Origin: Deltaproteobacteria bacterium
GTDB taxonomy: Bacteria; Myxococcota_A; UBA9160; UBA4427
NCBI GenBank assembly: GCA_002719955.1
Contig: PBFW01000016.1
Span: 1 to 64,000 of the forward strand
DNA: 64,000 nucleotides
Reading direction: 5' to 3'
The notes under the pieces are model-generated. The model saw nothing but the letters and a program-made list of their open reading frames with translations, was not told the origin of the DNA and did no database searches. The position numbers were made by a program, and so were the translations under genes. Within the stretch, counting starts at the first letter, position 1, and the number at the start of each line of letters is the position of its first letter. Below are positions 49,202 through 56,882 of the stretch, one piece after another.

Positions 49202-49819
49202 CTAGGTTCGTTTCAAAATTCTGGAGAGAAGCGCAGCGACGTGTTGTGCACGCGCTGCCAACGGATAATCGTCGAAATGAACCCATCCGAGTGTGAGCGA
49301 GGAGTAGGCGCCGAAGAGGATCTCCGTCAATGCATCGAGATCTTCTTCGCAGACCTCTCCACCCGCGACACCGGATTCCAGGAAGCCTCGGAAAATCGAA
49401 TGGAGTCGGCGATCCTTGTCCGCCGGCGACTCCTGATAACCCAGCGCGATCATCTGCGCGACCAGGTCTCTTTGCCCAGGCCCGAAGGTCTCCGAATAGC
49501 GCGCGACCAGTTCGAAGAGCGAATGGAGCTTGTCGCTCATCGAACCCACTTCTTTTGCGAGCTCCTCGACGTTCTGCGCGAGTGTGTCCTGCGACTCATC
49601 GACGATGGCTCGAAGCAGATCGAGTTTGGTCGGAAAATGATTGAAGAGCGTGCCGTAGGCGATGTCGGCGGACTCGCAGATTTCGACAACCGTCGTGGCA
49701 TCGAAGCCCGTTTCCCGAAAACGCATCAGCGCGGCCTCGAGGATGCGACTTCGCATCTCAAGGCGTCGGCGCTCACGCCGGGCAGAGCCTGTCGGCTTGG
49801 GGGGGTGCGGTTCGCTCAT
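49202..49819 (-). CDS. TetR-family transcriptional regulator (205 aa)
   Basis: One-component repressor. The helix-turn-helix is ATTVVEICESADIAYGTLFNHF with FPTKLDLLRA after it. The C-terminal ligand domain (LFELVARYSETFGPGQRDLVAQMI) is variable, as usual. It is divergent from the monooxygenase at 50275 across 455 bases and heads the minus-strand cluster of amidohydrolase, LLM, P450 and D-aminoacylase genes, so it likely controls one or both sides. Confidence 0.92.
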   Translation of the reverse strand: MSEPHPPKPTGSARRERRRLEMRSRILEAALMRFRETGFDATTVVEICESADIAYGTLFNHFPTKLDLLRAIVDESQDTLAQNVEELAKEVGSMSDKLHSLFELVARYSETFGPGQRDLVAQMIALGYQESPADKDRRLHSIFRGFLESGVAGGEVCEEDLDALTEILFGAYSSLTLGWVHFDDYPLAARAQHVAALLSRILKRT

Positions 49820-49831
49820 TCGGAAAAACTA

Positions 49832-49860
49832 TACTTGGGTTCAAGATTAGATTGCAAGTA
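49832..49860. promoter_or_regulatory. Nested inverted repeats, candidate TetR operator
   Basis: Outer arms TACTTG (49832-49837) and CAAGTA (49855-49860) are inverted repeats, and the inner CTTG-GGTT-CAAG (49834-49845) forms a smaller palindrome, only 13 bases upstream of the tetR start. Position and symmetry suit autoregulation; no experimental or comparative evidence. Confidence 0.45.
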
Positions 49861-50054
49861 CGAATCTGATGGGCGATCCGCTCTTAGACTTTGCCTCAGA
49901 ATATAAATCAATAACGATTTCTATTACTTATCCGTTCCACCACTGGGGCCAGTCAGATTGGGTCGCGTCCGACCCGGGCAGAATCCGTCCACGCGAGACG
50001 CTTCAGCGGGCGAGCCAGAGGCCCGAAAACCGGCTCGTCGCCCCCCATCCCTGG

Positions 50055-50073
50055 GCGAACCAGCTGGGTTCGC
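50055..50073. promoter_or_regulatory. Palindrome GCGAACC-AGCTG-GGTTCGC
   Basis: Perfect 7-bp arms with a 5-base centre, about 200 bases before the monooxygenase start. It may be a second operator or an mRNA hairpin in a long leader. GC-rich context makes chance possible. Confidence 0.35.
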
Positions 50074-50274
50074 TCCGCCTTGCGGCGACTCGTCACGAAC
50101 CTTCGCGGCGAAACCAACCAAGGAATCGCTCCGCACTCCCCGACCTCGGGCCACCGACCCCGGCGATTCCGTCGCACGCCAGGCGTCGACCGGTCCCGGC
50201 CCGAATCTGGAATATCATTGCCGGCTCAAGGCCCGCCCGTGACCGAGCGAAACCGATGCAATGGGAACAGATCA

Positions 50275-51777
50275 ATGACGACTTCTGAGACACGCGCCAG
50301 ATCTACGCCACCGGAGGCCGAACATTTCGATGTCGTGATGGTCGGTGCCGGCATCTCTGGTATCGGCGCCGCCTATCACCTCAAAGAGCAGTGCCCCGAG
50401 AAAAGCTTCGTCGTTCTCGAAGGTCTGGAGAGTTTTGGCGGGACGTGGCTCATTCATCGCTATCCGGGTATTCGCTCCGACAGCGATCTCTACACCTTCG
50501 GCTATCGCTTCAAGCCGTGGATCGGTCCGCCGATCGCTACCGCTGAAGAGATCCTCTGTTATATGGGCGAAGTCATCAGCGAGAACGCTCTCGGCCCGCA
50601 TATCCGTTACGGACACAAGATCTTTTCGGCGAGCTGGTCGAACGCTGAGAAGCGCTGGACCCTCGAAGGCACTCGAGCGGAAACCGGTGCCGCCTTCCGC
50701 TTTACGACGAATTTCCTCTGGATGTGCCAGGGCTATTACAGGCACTCGCAGGGTTATACCCCTCGATGGAAGGGCATGGAGGATTTCGCCGGCGAGATCA
50801 TCCACCCACAGACCTGGCCGGAAGACCTGGAATACCGGGACAAGAATGTCGTCGTGATCGGCTCGGGTGCGACGGCCGCAACGGTCGTCCCGGCGATCGC
50901 TGCCGATTGCAGCCACGTCACACTGCTGCAACGCTCCCCGACCTATTTCATTCCGGGTCGAAACGAGAACGAACTCGCCGACCGTTTACGTGAGCTGGAA
51001 ATCGACGAATCCTGGGTTCACGAAATCACGCGCAAGCAGATCATCTACGACCAGGCCGAGATCACGCGCAGGTCTTTCGACGAACCGGAAGTGCTGAAAG
51101 AGGAGCTTCTCGGAGGCGTTCGCGCATTCCTGGGTCCCGATTTCGACATCGAAAAGCATTTCACACCCGTCTATCGCCCCTGGAGACAGAGGATCGCCTT
51201 TGTTCCCGACGGCGACATCTTTCAGGGAATCGCTTCTGGCCAGGCCTCCATCGTGACCGAGGAGATCGATCGTTTCACGCAGAAGGGCATCCGCCTCGCG
51301 TCCGGAGAGGTCCTCGAAGCCGATATCATCGTCACTGCCACGGGATTCAACCTCAGCGTACTCGGCGACATCGACTTCACTGTTGACGACGAACCGATCG
51401 ACTTCTCGAAAACTGTCACCTATCGCGGGATGATGTTCACCGGCGTGCCTAACATGCTGTGGATCTTCGGATATTTTCGTGCGAGTTGGACGCTGCGCGT
51501 GGACCTGCTGGGTGATTTCGTATGCCGTCTTCTCAATCACATGGAAAAGAAGAACGCGACGAAAGTGACGACGGTCCTTCGCCCCGAGGATGAGGATATG
51601 CCCCTGCTGCCCTGGATGGATCCCGAGAACTTCAACCCGGGCTACCTGATGCGGAGCATGCATCTCTTGCCCAGACGGGGCGACAAGCCGGAATGGCAGC
51701 ATACGCAGGACTACTGGGCCGAGACGCACGAGATCCCAGCAATCGACCTCGACGCCAATGAGTTCGATTACGAGTGA
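50275..51777 (+). CDS. Flavin-containing (Baeyer-Villiger-type) monooxygenase (500 aa)
   Basis: NADPH- and FAD-dependent monooxygenase. The FAD Rossmann motif is VMVGAGISGIGAAYHL, GGTWLIHRYPGIRSDSD follows, the BVMO fingerprint FAGEIIHPQTWP (FxGxxxHxxxWP) is present, and the NADPH motif is VVVIGSGATAATVVP. ATATGFNLSVLGDI closes the core. ATG 50275 is chosen because the upstream open frame to 50080 is unlike the family. It likely converts a ketone to an ester, which would feed the hydrolases in this region; substrate unknown. Confidence 0.94.
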   Translation: MTTSETRARSTPPEAEHFDVVMVGAGISGIGAAYHLKEQCPEKSFVVLEGLESFGGTWLIHRYPGIRSDSDLYTFGYRFKPWIGPPIATAEEILCYMGEVISENALGPHIRYGHKIFSASWSNAEKRWTLEGTRAETGAAFRFTTNFLWMCQGYYRHSQGYTPRWKGMEDFAGEIIHPQTWPEDLEYRDKNVVVIGSGATAATVVPAIAADCSHVTLLQRSPTYFIPGRNENELADRLRELEIDESWVHEITRKQIIYDQAEITRRSFDEPEVLKEELLGGVRAFLGPDFDIEKHFTPVYRPWRQRIAFVPDGDIFQGIASGQASIVTEEIDRFTQKGIRLASGEVLEADIIVTATGFNLSVLGDIDFTVDDEPIDFSKTVTYRGMMFTGVPNMLWIFGYFRASWTLRVDLLGDFVCRLLNHMEKKNATKVTTVLRPEDEDMPLLPWMDPENFNPGYLMRSMHLLPRRGDKPEWQHTQDYWAETHEIPAIDLDANEFDYE

Positions 51778-51846
51778 GTCGACTGCACGCATCCACGAGC
51801 ACGCCCCGAACACGCCACAGGGGGTCGCCACGCGGCCTATCGCACA

Positions 51847-52500
51847 TCACGCCCCGAAGACGGGGGGTTGATGCTCGACGAAGCCGCGCTTCGCGCCCTC
51901 GGCGACGCCCGCTGGCAATGCGGCGATGGAACCGGCGAGTGTCGTCGTCGTGGCGAGCAGCTCCCCTGAATCGACGACACGATTGGCCAACCCGATTGCC
52001 AGGGCTTCGTGCGCATCGTAGTTTCGGCCCGTGAGGCACATCTCGCGTGCCGGTCCCGTACCGACGACGGCACGCATCAGGTCGTAGCTCGCTGCGGCAC
52101 CAAAATGCACCTGCGGCTGCCCAAAGATCGCGGCGGCCCCGGCGATCCGGAAATCGCACATCGCCGCCAGGTCGCAGCCACCTCCCAGCGCCGGGCCGTT
52201 GACGGCCGCGATCAGTGGCTTGCCAAAGGTGAAGACCCGCCGGTGGTACTCGTTCGCTTCGACGAATACCTCTTCCATCGCGCCCCCGAGAAGCTCGGCG
52301 CGATCGAAGCCCGCACAGAATGAGGAACCCGCTCCTGTCATGACGACGGCGCGAATGCTTTCGCTCTTCTGAAGCTCATCCAACCTTGCCATGATTTCGT
52401 GCCGAAGCGCGAGCGAGAGCGCGTTTCGCTTGTCCGGGCGGTTCAGCGTCAGGATCGCGAGGCCGTCCATCTCTTCCACGAGGGTCAACGCGTCGGTCAT
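51847..52500 (-). CDS. Enoyl-CoA hydratase/isomerase family protein (217 aa, short)
   Basis: Crotonase-fold protein, about 40 residues shorter than standard. The oxyanion loop is GSSFCAGFDRAELL and AAVNGPALGGGCDLAAMCDF; the usual catalytic segment reads IFGQPQVHFGAAA, with Gln where hydratases have Glu, so hydratase activity is doubtful. Isomerase, thioesterase-like or hydrolytic roles remain possible. It lies 111 bases downstream of the selenoprotein gene on the same strand and may share its transcript. Confidence 0.87.
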   Translation of the reverse strand: MTDALTLVEEMDGLAILTLNRPDKRNALSLALRHEIMARLDELQKSESIRAVVMTGAGSSFCAGFDRAELLGGAMEEVFVEANEYHRRVFTFGKPLIAAVNGPALGGGCDLAAMCDFRIAGAAAIFGQPQVHFGAAASYDLMRAVVGTGPAREMCLTGRNYDAHEALAIGLANRVVDSGELLATTTTLAGSIAALPAGVAEGAKRGFVEHQPPVFGA

Positions 52501-52611
52501 GGTTCAACTTTCCTTCCAGTCACGATGCTCGTCGCCGGCCCCACACATCATGTTGCGGACAGCCTGATGGGGAAGACGGCGATTCGCCGTTTCGCGCTGC
52601 CCGATGGTCTT

Positions 52612-53163
52612 CTATCCGACCGCCTCCGGCCAAACCGGCCCGATCTCCAGAAGCCGATCGACCGCGGGGCGATCGGCGGGGCCATCGCCGACATGGTGAA
52701 GAACGATCCTCCCCTCTGCGTTGATGAGCACGTCTCCTCCGCGTTGGCTGATATCACCATCGGACTCTCTCAACTTCTCTCCCCGGTAGAGTGCCTTGGC
52801 ATAGACCCACCAGGTCTTGGGACCCCAGATATCCCAGAAACTCGCTGTGAGCATCCCGTAGCCGTGATACAACGCACGGGATTCATCGAGCAGGAGCGGC
52901 CACTCGAGCTTCGTCTCCTCGACGTAGGTTCGTGCGAGAACTCCCGCTTCGAATGTCACCACTGCGACTGAGATGCCCCGGGCCGCAAGTTCCGCTTCGT
53001 GCTCTCGCAACTGCGAGAGGTGCGCGATGCAAGGCAGTCAACCCAGGTGGCGGTGGAAGACGAGTAGAAGATAACGGCCCTCGAAATCCGCCATGGAGAA
53101 CTCGGCACCGTTGGCGTCTTTGAGTGTGAAGGGAATCGCCGAAGAATCGACCAAGGATCTCAT
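52612..53163 (-). CDS. Peroxiredoxin-like (SelL-related) redox selenoprotein, UxxC motif
   Basis: Thioredoxin-fold protein of 183 residues in which codon 42 is TGA (53038-53040), read here as selenocysteine. The N-terminal 41 codons from ATG 53161-53163 give FTLKDANGAEFSMADFEGRY and LLLVFHRHLG; then U-L-P-C-IAHLSQLREHEAEL follows in the same frame. Cys-containing members of the AhpC/TSA-like, SelL-related family have Cys-x-x-Cys at this place after FHRHLG, so Sec42 with Cys45 forms the redox pair. Downstream TWWVYAKALYRGEK, GGDVLIN and DRPAVDRLLEI are also family-typical. A conventional call would start at 53010 and lose the active site. A SECIS-like hairpin follows the TGA. A nonsense mutation is the alternative, but its exact position makes this unlikely. 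Confidence 0.87.
53002..53040 (-). promoter_or_regulatory. Bacterial SECIS-like hairpin after in-frame TGA
   Basis: On the minus strand, TGA (53040-53038) is followed by 18 bases, then CTCTCGC-AGTT-GCGAGAG (53019-53002), a perfect 7-bp stem with an AGUU loop. The loop begins 25 bases after the TGA and has G in its second position, within the known bacterial SECIS pattern (small apical loop with G in the first two positions, about 16-37 bases after UGA). SelB binding is inferred. Confidence 0.8.
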
Positions 53164-53413
53164 TCACGGAAATGTAGTGGACCGATTCGGCGACCGCATT
53201 TCCTCGACGGCACCGGAGACGAACGTTTCAGCCACACTCGCGTTCTCCTGAAACGGCCTCCACAAAACCTCCTTTCGTCGACCCGAGAACACGTTCGCTC
53301 CCACCCCAACCCCCTGCCCGCCGGCGATCGATCGGCTGGCCGCTCACCAGCGGGGCGTAGATACGCGTCCTCGTCCTCCGCGCTAGACTCGACGGCGTCT
53401 CGAGGAGGATTCG

Positions 53414-54598
53414 ATGATGCAAACGGGCGGGAATCTCTTCGACGAATGGCGTTCGATGCAGAGGCGCCTGGTGAAACATATCCGCGAGCCGCGCTCATCG
53501 GATCTCGCTGATTCTTCGATGGCCATTCCCGCCTCGGTCTATACCGACCCCGATCGCTTCGAAGCCGAACGTCGGAAGATCTTCGGCGAGCTACCGCTGC
53601 TCGCCGGATTCTCGAGTGACCTTCCCGAGCCCGGCGATCGCCTTTTCTTCGATGCCGCGGGGCCCCCCATCGTCATCATTCGGGGTCGAGATGGTGTCGT
53701 TCGCGCTTTTTTGAATCTCTGTCCGCACCGCGGAGCGCGGCTCGTCGTGGACTGCGAGCGTTCGAGCAGGCTGACCTGCCCCTTTCACGCCTGGAGCTTC
53801 GATCTCGAAGGCCGGCTTGCGAACACGCCCCACCCGCTCGCCTTCGAGGGCCTCGCAAAGGACTCTCTGCACCTCATCGCCCTGCCCGCCGAAGAGTGGC
53901 AGGGGATGATCTTCGTGAAGTCGACACCGGGCGAGGATCTCGACATCGAGGCCTTTCTGGGCGAGATCGCCCCACTTTTCGCAGCGCTCGATCTCGGCGC
54001 GCTCCAATGCGTGCGAAAGGATCGATTCGAGGTCGAATCGAATTGGAAAATCGCCCTCGACACCTTCTGTGAGACCTACCACGTCCCGGCGCTGCATCAG
54101 AAATCGCTGTCCCGAAACCTGATCCCCTATGTGACGATCTTCGATCACTACGAGCGACACCATCGCTACAGCGGGCCGGGCGTGGACTTCGCCGAACTCG
54201 TCGATCAACCCGAGTCTGAGTGGTCGACGGGTGGCTACCAGGCCGTCCACTTTCTCTTCCCGAACACGACGATCGCCTACACGCACGCCCTCGACGGGAA
54301 GACCCCGGTCGTTTCGATCTTCCAGCTCTTTCCGGGCGAAACCGTGGGCCAATGCGTCACGATCGGATCGACCTATCGTCGTCGCGACGCGCCCGACGCC
54401 TCGGACGCGCAGATCAGCGAGATGCACGACATCGTGCTCGACGTCGTCATCAACGAGGATTACCCGGTCGCACGAGATACGTTCACGTGCCTCGCGCATG
54501 CGCCCAGAGATTTCGAGATCGTCCTCGGGCGCGCCGAGGCGCTCCTGCTTCACTACCATCGCGACATCGCGGACGCGATCGAGATGAAACTTCCCTGA
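53414..54598 (+). CDS. Rieske [2Fe-2S] ring-hydroxylating oxygenase alpha subunit (394 aa)
   Basis: Paralog of the 41690 oxygenase. The Rieske motif is CPHRGARL then CPFHAWSFDLEG, and the mononuclear iron region is NWKIALDTFCETYHVPALHQK. Shared features with the paralog include VYTDPDRFEAERRKIF and FFDAAGPPIVIIRG near the N terminus. ATG 53414 is preceded by GAGGAGGATTCG. It is convergent with the ferredoxin-P450 pair; that ferredoxin could supply electrons but is of 3Fe-4S/4Fe-4S type, so this is speculative. Confidence 0.94.
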   Translation: MMQTGGNLFDEWRSMQRRLVKHIREPRSSDLADSSMAIPASVYTDPDRFEAERRKIFGELPLLAGFSSDLPEPGDRLFFDAAGPPIVIIRGRDGVVRAFLNLCPHRGARLVVDCERSSRLTCPFHAWSFDLEGRLANTPHPLAFEGLAKDSLHLIALPAEEWQGMIFVKSTPGEDLDIEAFLGEIAPLFAALDLGALQCVRKDRFEVESNWKIALDTFCETYHVPALHQKSLSRNLIPYVTIFDHYERHHRYSGPGVDFAELVDQPESEWSTGGYQAVHFLFPNTTIAYTHALDGKTPVVSIFQLFPGETVGQCVTIGSTYRRRDAPDASDAQISEMHDIVLDVVINEDYPVARDTFTCLAHAPRDFEIVLGRAEALLLHYHRDIADAIEMKLP

Positions 54599-54640
54599 TC
54601 CGGGTGGCCGACGCTGGTCGGGACCACGGGGGGACGCGCG

Positions 54641-54832
54641 CTACCCCTCGAGGCGGATCGCCTGTCGGGGGCAGAGCCGCTCGGCGTCCTTCATGGCAGC
54701 CCGATGCACCTCGGGAACCTCCTGCATCAGCAGGGTGAGCGTGTCGTCTTCCTCGACGCGAAACACCTCGGGGCACGCCTCCATACAAAGCGCGTTGGCC
54801 TCACACAGATCTGTATCCACCAGCACCTTCAT
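54641..54832 (-). CDS. Ferredoxin (63 aa), P450-associated 3Fe-4S type
   Basis: Small electron carrier for P450s. Cluster ligands are Cys10 and Cys16 in CEANALC and Cys54 in LCPRQAI; the residue between the first two, which is the variable fourth position in P450 ferredoxins, is Asn13. An additional Cys20 follows in EACPEVF, where relatives usually have AxP. The gene lies 75 bases downstream of the P450 at 54908 on the same strand, a standard pairing. Cluster type (3Fe-4S or 4Fe-4S) is open. Confidence 0.91.
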   Translation of the reverse strand: MKVLVDTDLCEANALCMEACPEVFRVEEDDTLTLLMQEVPEVHRAAMKDAERLCPRQAIRLEG

Positions 54833-54907
54833 GACCTTCTCCTCCTGCGTTGTGATCTTGTCACGAGGCGTCGTGCCCCTTCGAGAGCCCGGCCTCGCCT
54901 CCTGATT

Positions 54908-56092
54908 CTACCCGACGCGGATGGGCAACGATGAGAACCCCTGTACGAACTCGGTTCGAAAACGCGTCGAGTTGTTCAGGTCGACCTCATATTCCGGATA
55001 GCGCTCGAGTATCGCCTCGAGGCATACCTTGCCTTCCATACGCGCGACATGGGTCCCCAGACACGCGTGATGCCCGGCACCGAACGAGAGAAAGCGGGGG
55101 GCACAACGAGCGATGTCGAAGGTGTCCGGGTTGTCGAACTCCCGCTCGTCTCGATTCGCCGAGGAGTAGAGGAAGATCACGGGCTGGCCGGCTTTCAGCG
55201 TCTTCCCCTGGATCTCGATGTCGCGCTTCACCGTCCGACCGAGAAACTGGGTCGGCATGTCGTAACGAAGCACTTCGTTGAAGGCGTCCGTCGCACCGCT
55301 CGGATCCTTGGCGAGTGCAGCGCGCTGATCCGGGTACTCCCAGAGGCGCCGCATGCAGCTCGCGAAGACCTTTGGAAAGGTTTCCGAGCCACCGATCACG
55401 AGCATCACGACATGCGACGCCGCATCGGCGTCGGAGAAGCGCTGGCCGTCGAGATCGAAACTGGCGAGTCGGCTGAGCGCCTCCGGCGAATCCGTGGGGG
55501 CCTTCCGGTGCGCCTTCACCTTGTCTTCGCAATAACTGACCAGCTCGTTCAGCGAGGCGAGACCCTTCTCGGTTACACCGCCCGAGTCCGGATCGTGATG
55601 GAAGAAGCCCTGAACCAACTTCGTCAGCTCCGGACCATCTTCGACCGGCAGCCCGATCGCCAGGCAAGCGACGGAGACAGAGAGCAGCGCCGAAAAGTCG
55701 CTGATCGCATCGAATTCGTCGCGGCCAGCGACGTCGTCCAGTAGCTGCCCTGCGAGTTTGCGAACCACTGGCTCGAGAGCGCGTACGTGCTGGGGCATGA
55801 AGCATTTCCGGATCACACTCCGCAGCTGTGTATGGACCGGCGGGTCGAGCACGTTCAGCATCGGCGTGACGGCCTGATCCCGGGTCAGAAGTTGCGCCGG
55901 AGTCGTCCCCTTGGCCGCCATCAAATCGTCGTGCGACGAAGCGTCCCAGATATCCTGGAAGCGCGAGAGGGCCCATGCGTCGTATTTCTGCATGTAGTGG
56001 ACCGGATCTTCGTCGCGAAGCCGCTTGTAGATCGGATGCGGATCGTTGCGCACTTCCTTGGAGAAGGGGTCGTAGTCAATCGCCATGGTCAA
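54908..56092 (-). CDS. Cytochrome P450 (394 aa)
   Basis: Soluble P450 with I-helix VIGGSETFPKVF, K-helix ExxR FNEVLRYD and heme loop FGAGHHACLGTHVAR. The N terminus (YDPFSKEVRNDPHPIYKRLRDEDPVHYM) is typical of this ferredoxin-coupled class. It is the first gene of a unit with the ferredoxin at 54641 and is divergent from a TetR gene, which likely represses it. ATG 56090-56092. Substrate unknown; the promoter region is unusually AT-rich. Confidence 0.94.
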   Translation of the reverse strand: MTMAIDYDPFSKEVRNDPHPIYKRLRDEDPVHYMQKYDAWALSRFQDIWDASSHDDLMAAKGTTPAQLLTRDQAVTPMLNVLDPPVHTQLRSVIRKCFMPQHVRALEPVVRKLAGQLLDDVAGRDEFDAISDFSALLSVSVACLAIGLPVEDGPELTKLVQGFFHHDPDSGGVTEKGLASLNELVSYCEDKVKAHRKAPTDSPEALSRLASFDLDGQRFSDADAASHVVMLVIGGSETFPKVFASCMRRLWEYPDQRAALAKDPSGATDAFNEVLRYDMPTQFLGRTVKRDIEIQGKTLKAGQPVIFLYSSANRDEREFDNPDTFDIARCAPRFLSFGAGHHACLGTHVARMEGKVCLEAILERYPEYEVDLNNSTRFRTEFVQGFSSLPIRVG

Positions 56093-56118
56093 AATCCCTC
56101 TTGGTGGTGGTCAATACT

Positions 56119-56147
56119 GAATAGTCTCGTTATAGTAATACATATTC
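56119..56147. promoter_or_regulatory. AT-rich inverted repeat in P450/tetR divergent promoter
   Basis: GAATA (56119-56123) and TATTC (56143-56147) form an inverted repeat in the 112-base AT-rich gap between the P450 and tetR genes, overlapping plausible -10 elements (TATAGT, TATTCA). A candidate TetR operator; no comparison available. Confidence 0.35.
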
Positions 56148-56204
56148 TGATTTAGAGAAGACGAATTTTGAGCTTTTTTCTGGCGATCTAAAAACGGAGG
56201 CCCC

Positions 56205-56819
56205 GTGGCGAAGAAAAGGCGTAGCTCACCGGTCGTGGAAGCACGGGAGCAGATGTATCGGGACGTCGTCCTCGATGCCGCCGAGCGCGTTTTCGGACGC
56301 GGCGGCTTCCACAACGCGAAGATGCAGGATGTGGCCAGGGAGGCCGGGATCTCCCTCAATACGCTCTACGGCACCTTTTCGAGCAAGCGCGACGTCTTCG
56401 AAGCGCTTCACGAGATGCGGGGCTCCGAATTCCTGGGGCAGGTCTCCGCGGCGCTGGCCGAGCCGGGGAATGCGCGCGAATCACTGCATCGCGGCATCAT
56501 CGCCTTCGTCGACTACCTGATCCGACATCCCGACTATTTTCGCGTCGATCTGCGAGAGGGGCGCTCCTGGGCAATCGGCGATGTCGAAGCGAGTCCGGCC
56601 TTTCAGGCGGGCATCGCGAACTGGACGGACCTCGTGCGCCGCGGCGTATCGGAGGGGCTCTTCTACGACGAGGATCCGAGCGTGATGGCGGTGACCGCCT
56701 TTGGCGTCATGCAGATCCAGCTCGCCGCCTGGCTGGCGAAGCCCGAGCCGCCCGACGCGCCCCAGATCGCCGAACTCATCACGATCGCGCTGGAGCGCGC
56801 GCTCTGCCTTCCGGGCTAG
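56205..56819 (+). CDS. TetR-family transcriptional regulator (204 aa)
   Basis: Repressor with N-terminal helix-turn-helix AKMQDVAREAGISLNTLYGTF and SSKRDVFEAL, and a helical effector domain. GTG start at 56205 with CGGAGG upstream. It is divergent from the P450-ferredoxin unit and convergent with the porin gene. The natural ligand is probably the P450 substrate. Confidence 0.92.
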   Translation: MAKKRRSSPVVEAREQMYRDVVLDAAERVFGRGGFHNAKMQDVAREAGISLNTLYGTFSSKRDVFEALHEMRGSEFLGQVSAALAEPGNARESLHRGIIAFVDYLIRHPDYFRVDLREGRSWAIGDVEASPAFQAGIANWTDLVRRGVSEGLFYDEDPSVMAVTAFGVMQIQLAAWLAKPEPPDAPQIAELITIALERALCLPG

Positions 56820-56882
56820 GGGAAGACCGCGCGCGACGCGATCATGGGCGCCCCGGCACCCGCTCGCCCGGTCCCCACGAAA

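Larger units (their letters stand above)
49820..50274. other. Divergent intergenic region (tetR / monooxygenase)
   Basis: 455 bases without a supported gene. The tetR-proximal 100 bases are markedly AT-rich (AAAAACTATAC, ATATAAATCAATAACG) and probably hold promoters; the rest is GC-rich. It contains the nested inverted repeats listed separately. Short open frames here lack family resemblance. Confidence 0.6.

Noticed and set aside
48942..49286. Full 114-codon version of the amidohydrolase remnant
   Set aside because: Its first 30 codons lie inside the tetR gene in another frame and have no family resemblance; only the part from about 49157 matches.
52612..53010. 132-residue version of the redox protein starting after the TGA
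   Set aside because: It lacks the first beta strand and the active-site UxxC/CxxC motif, while perfect family sequence continues upstream in the same frame.
53160..53498. 112-codon minus-strand frame overlapping the selenoprotein start by ATGA
   Set aside because: It overlaps the Rieske gene start antisense, is Arg/Ser-rich and has no homology that I recognise, so the ATGA overlap is likely coincidental.
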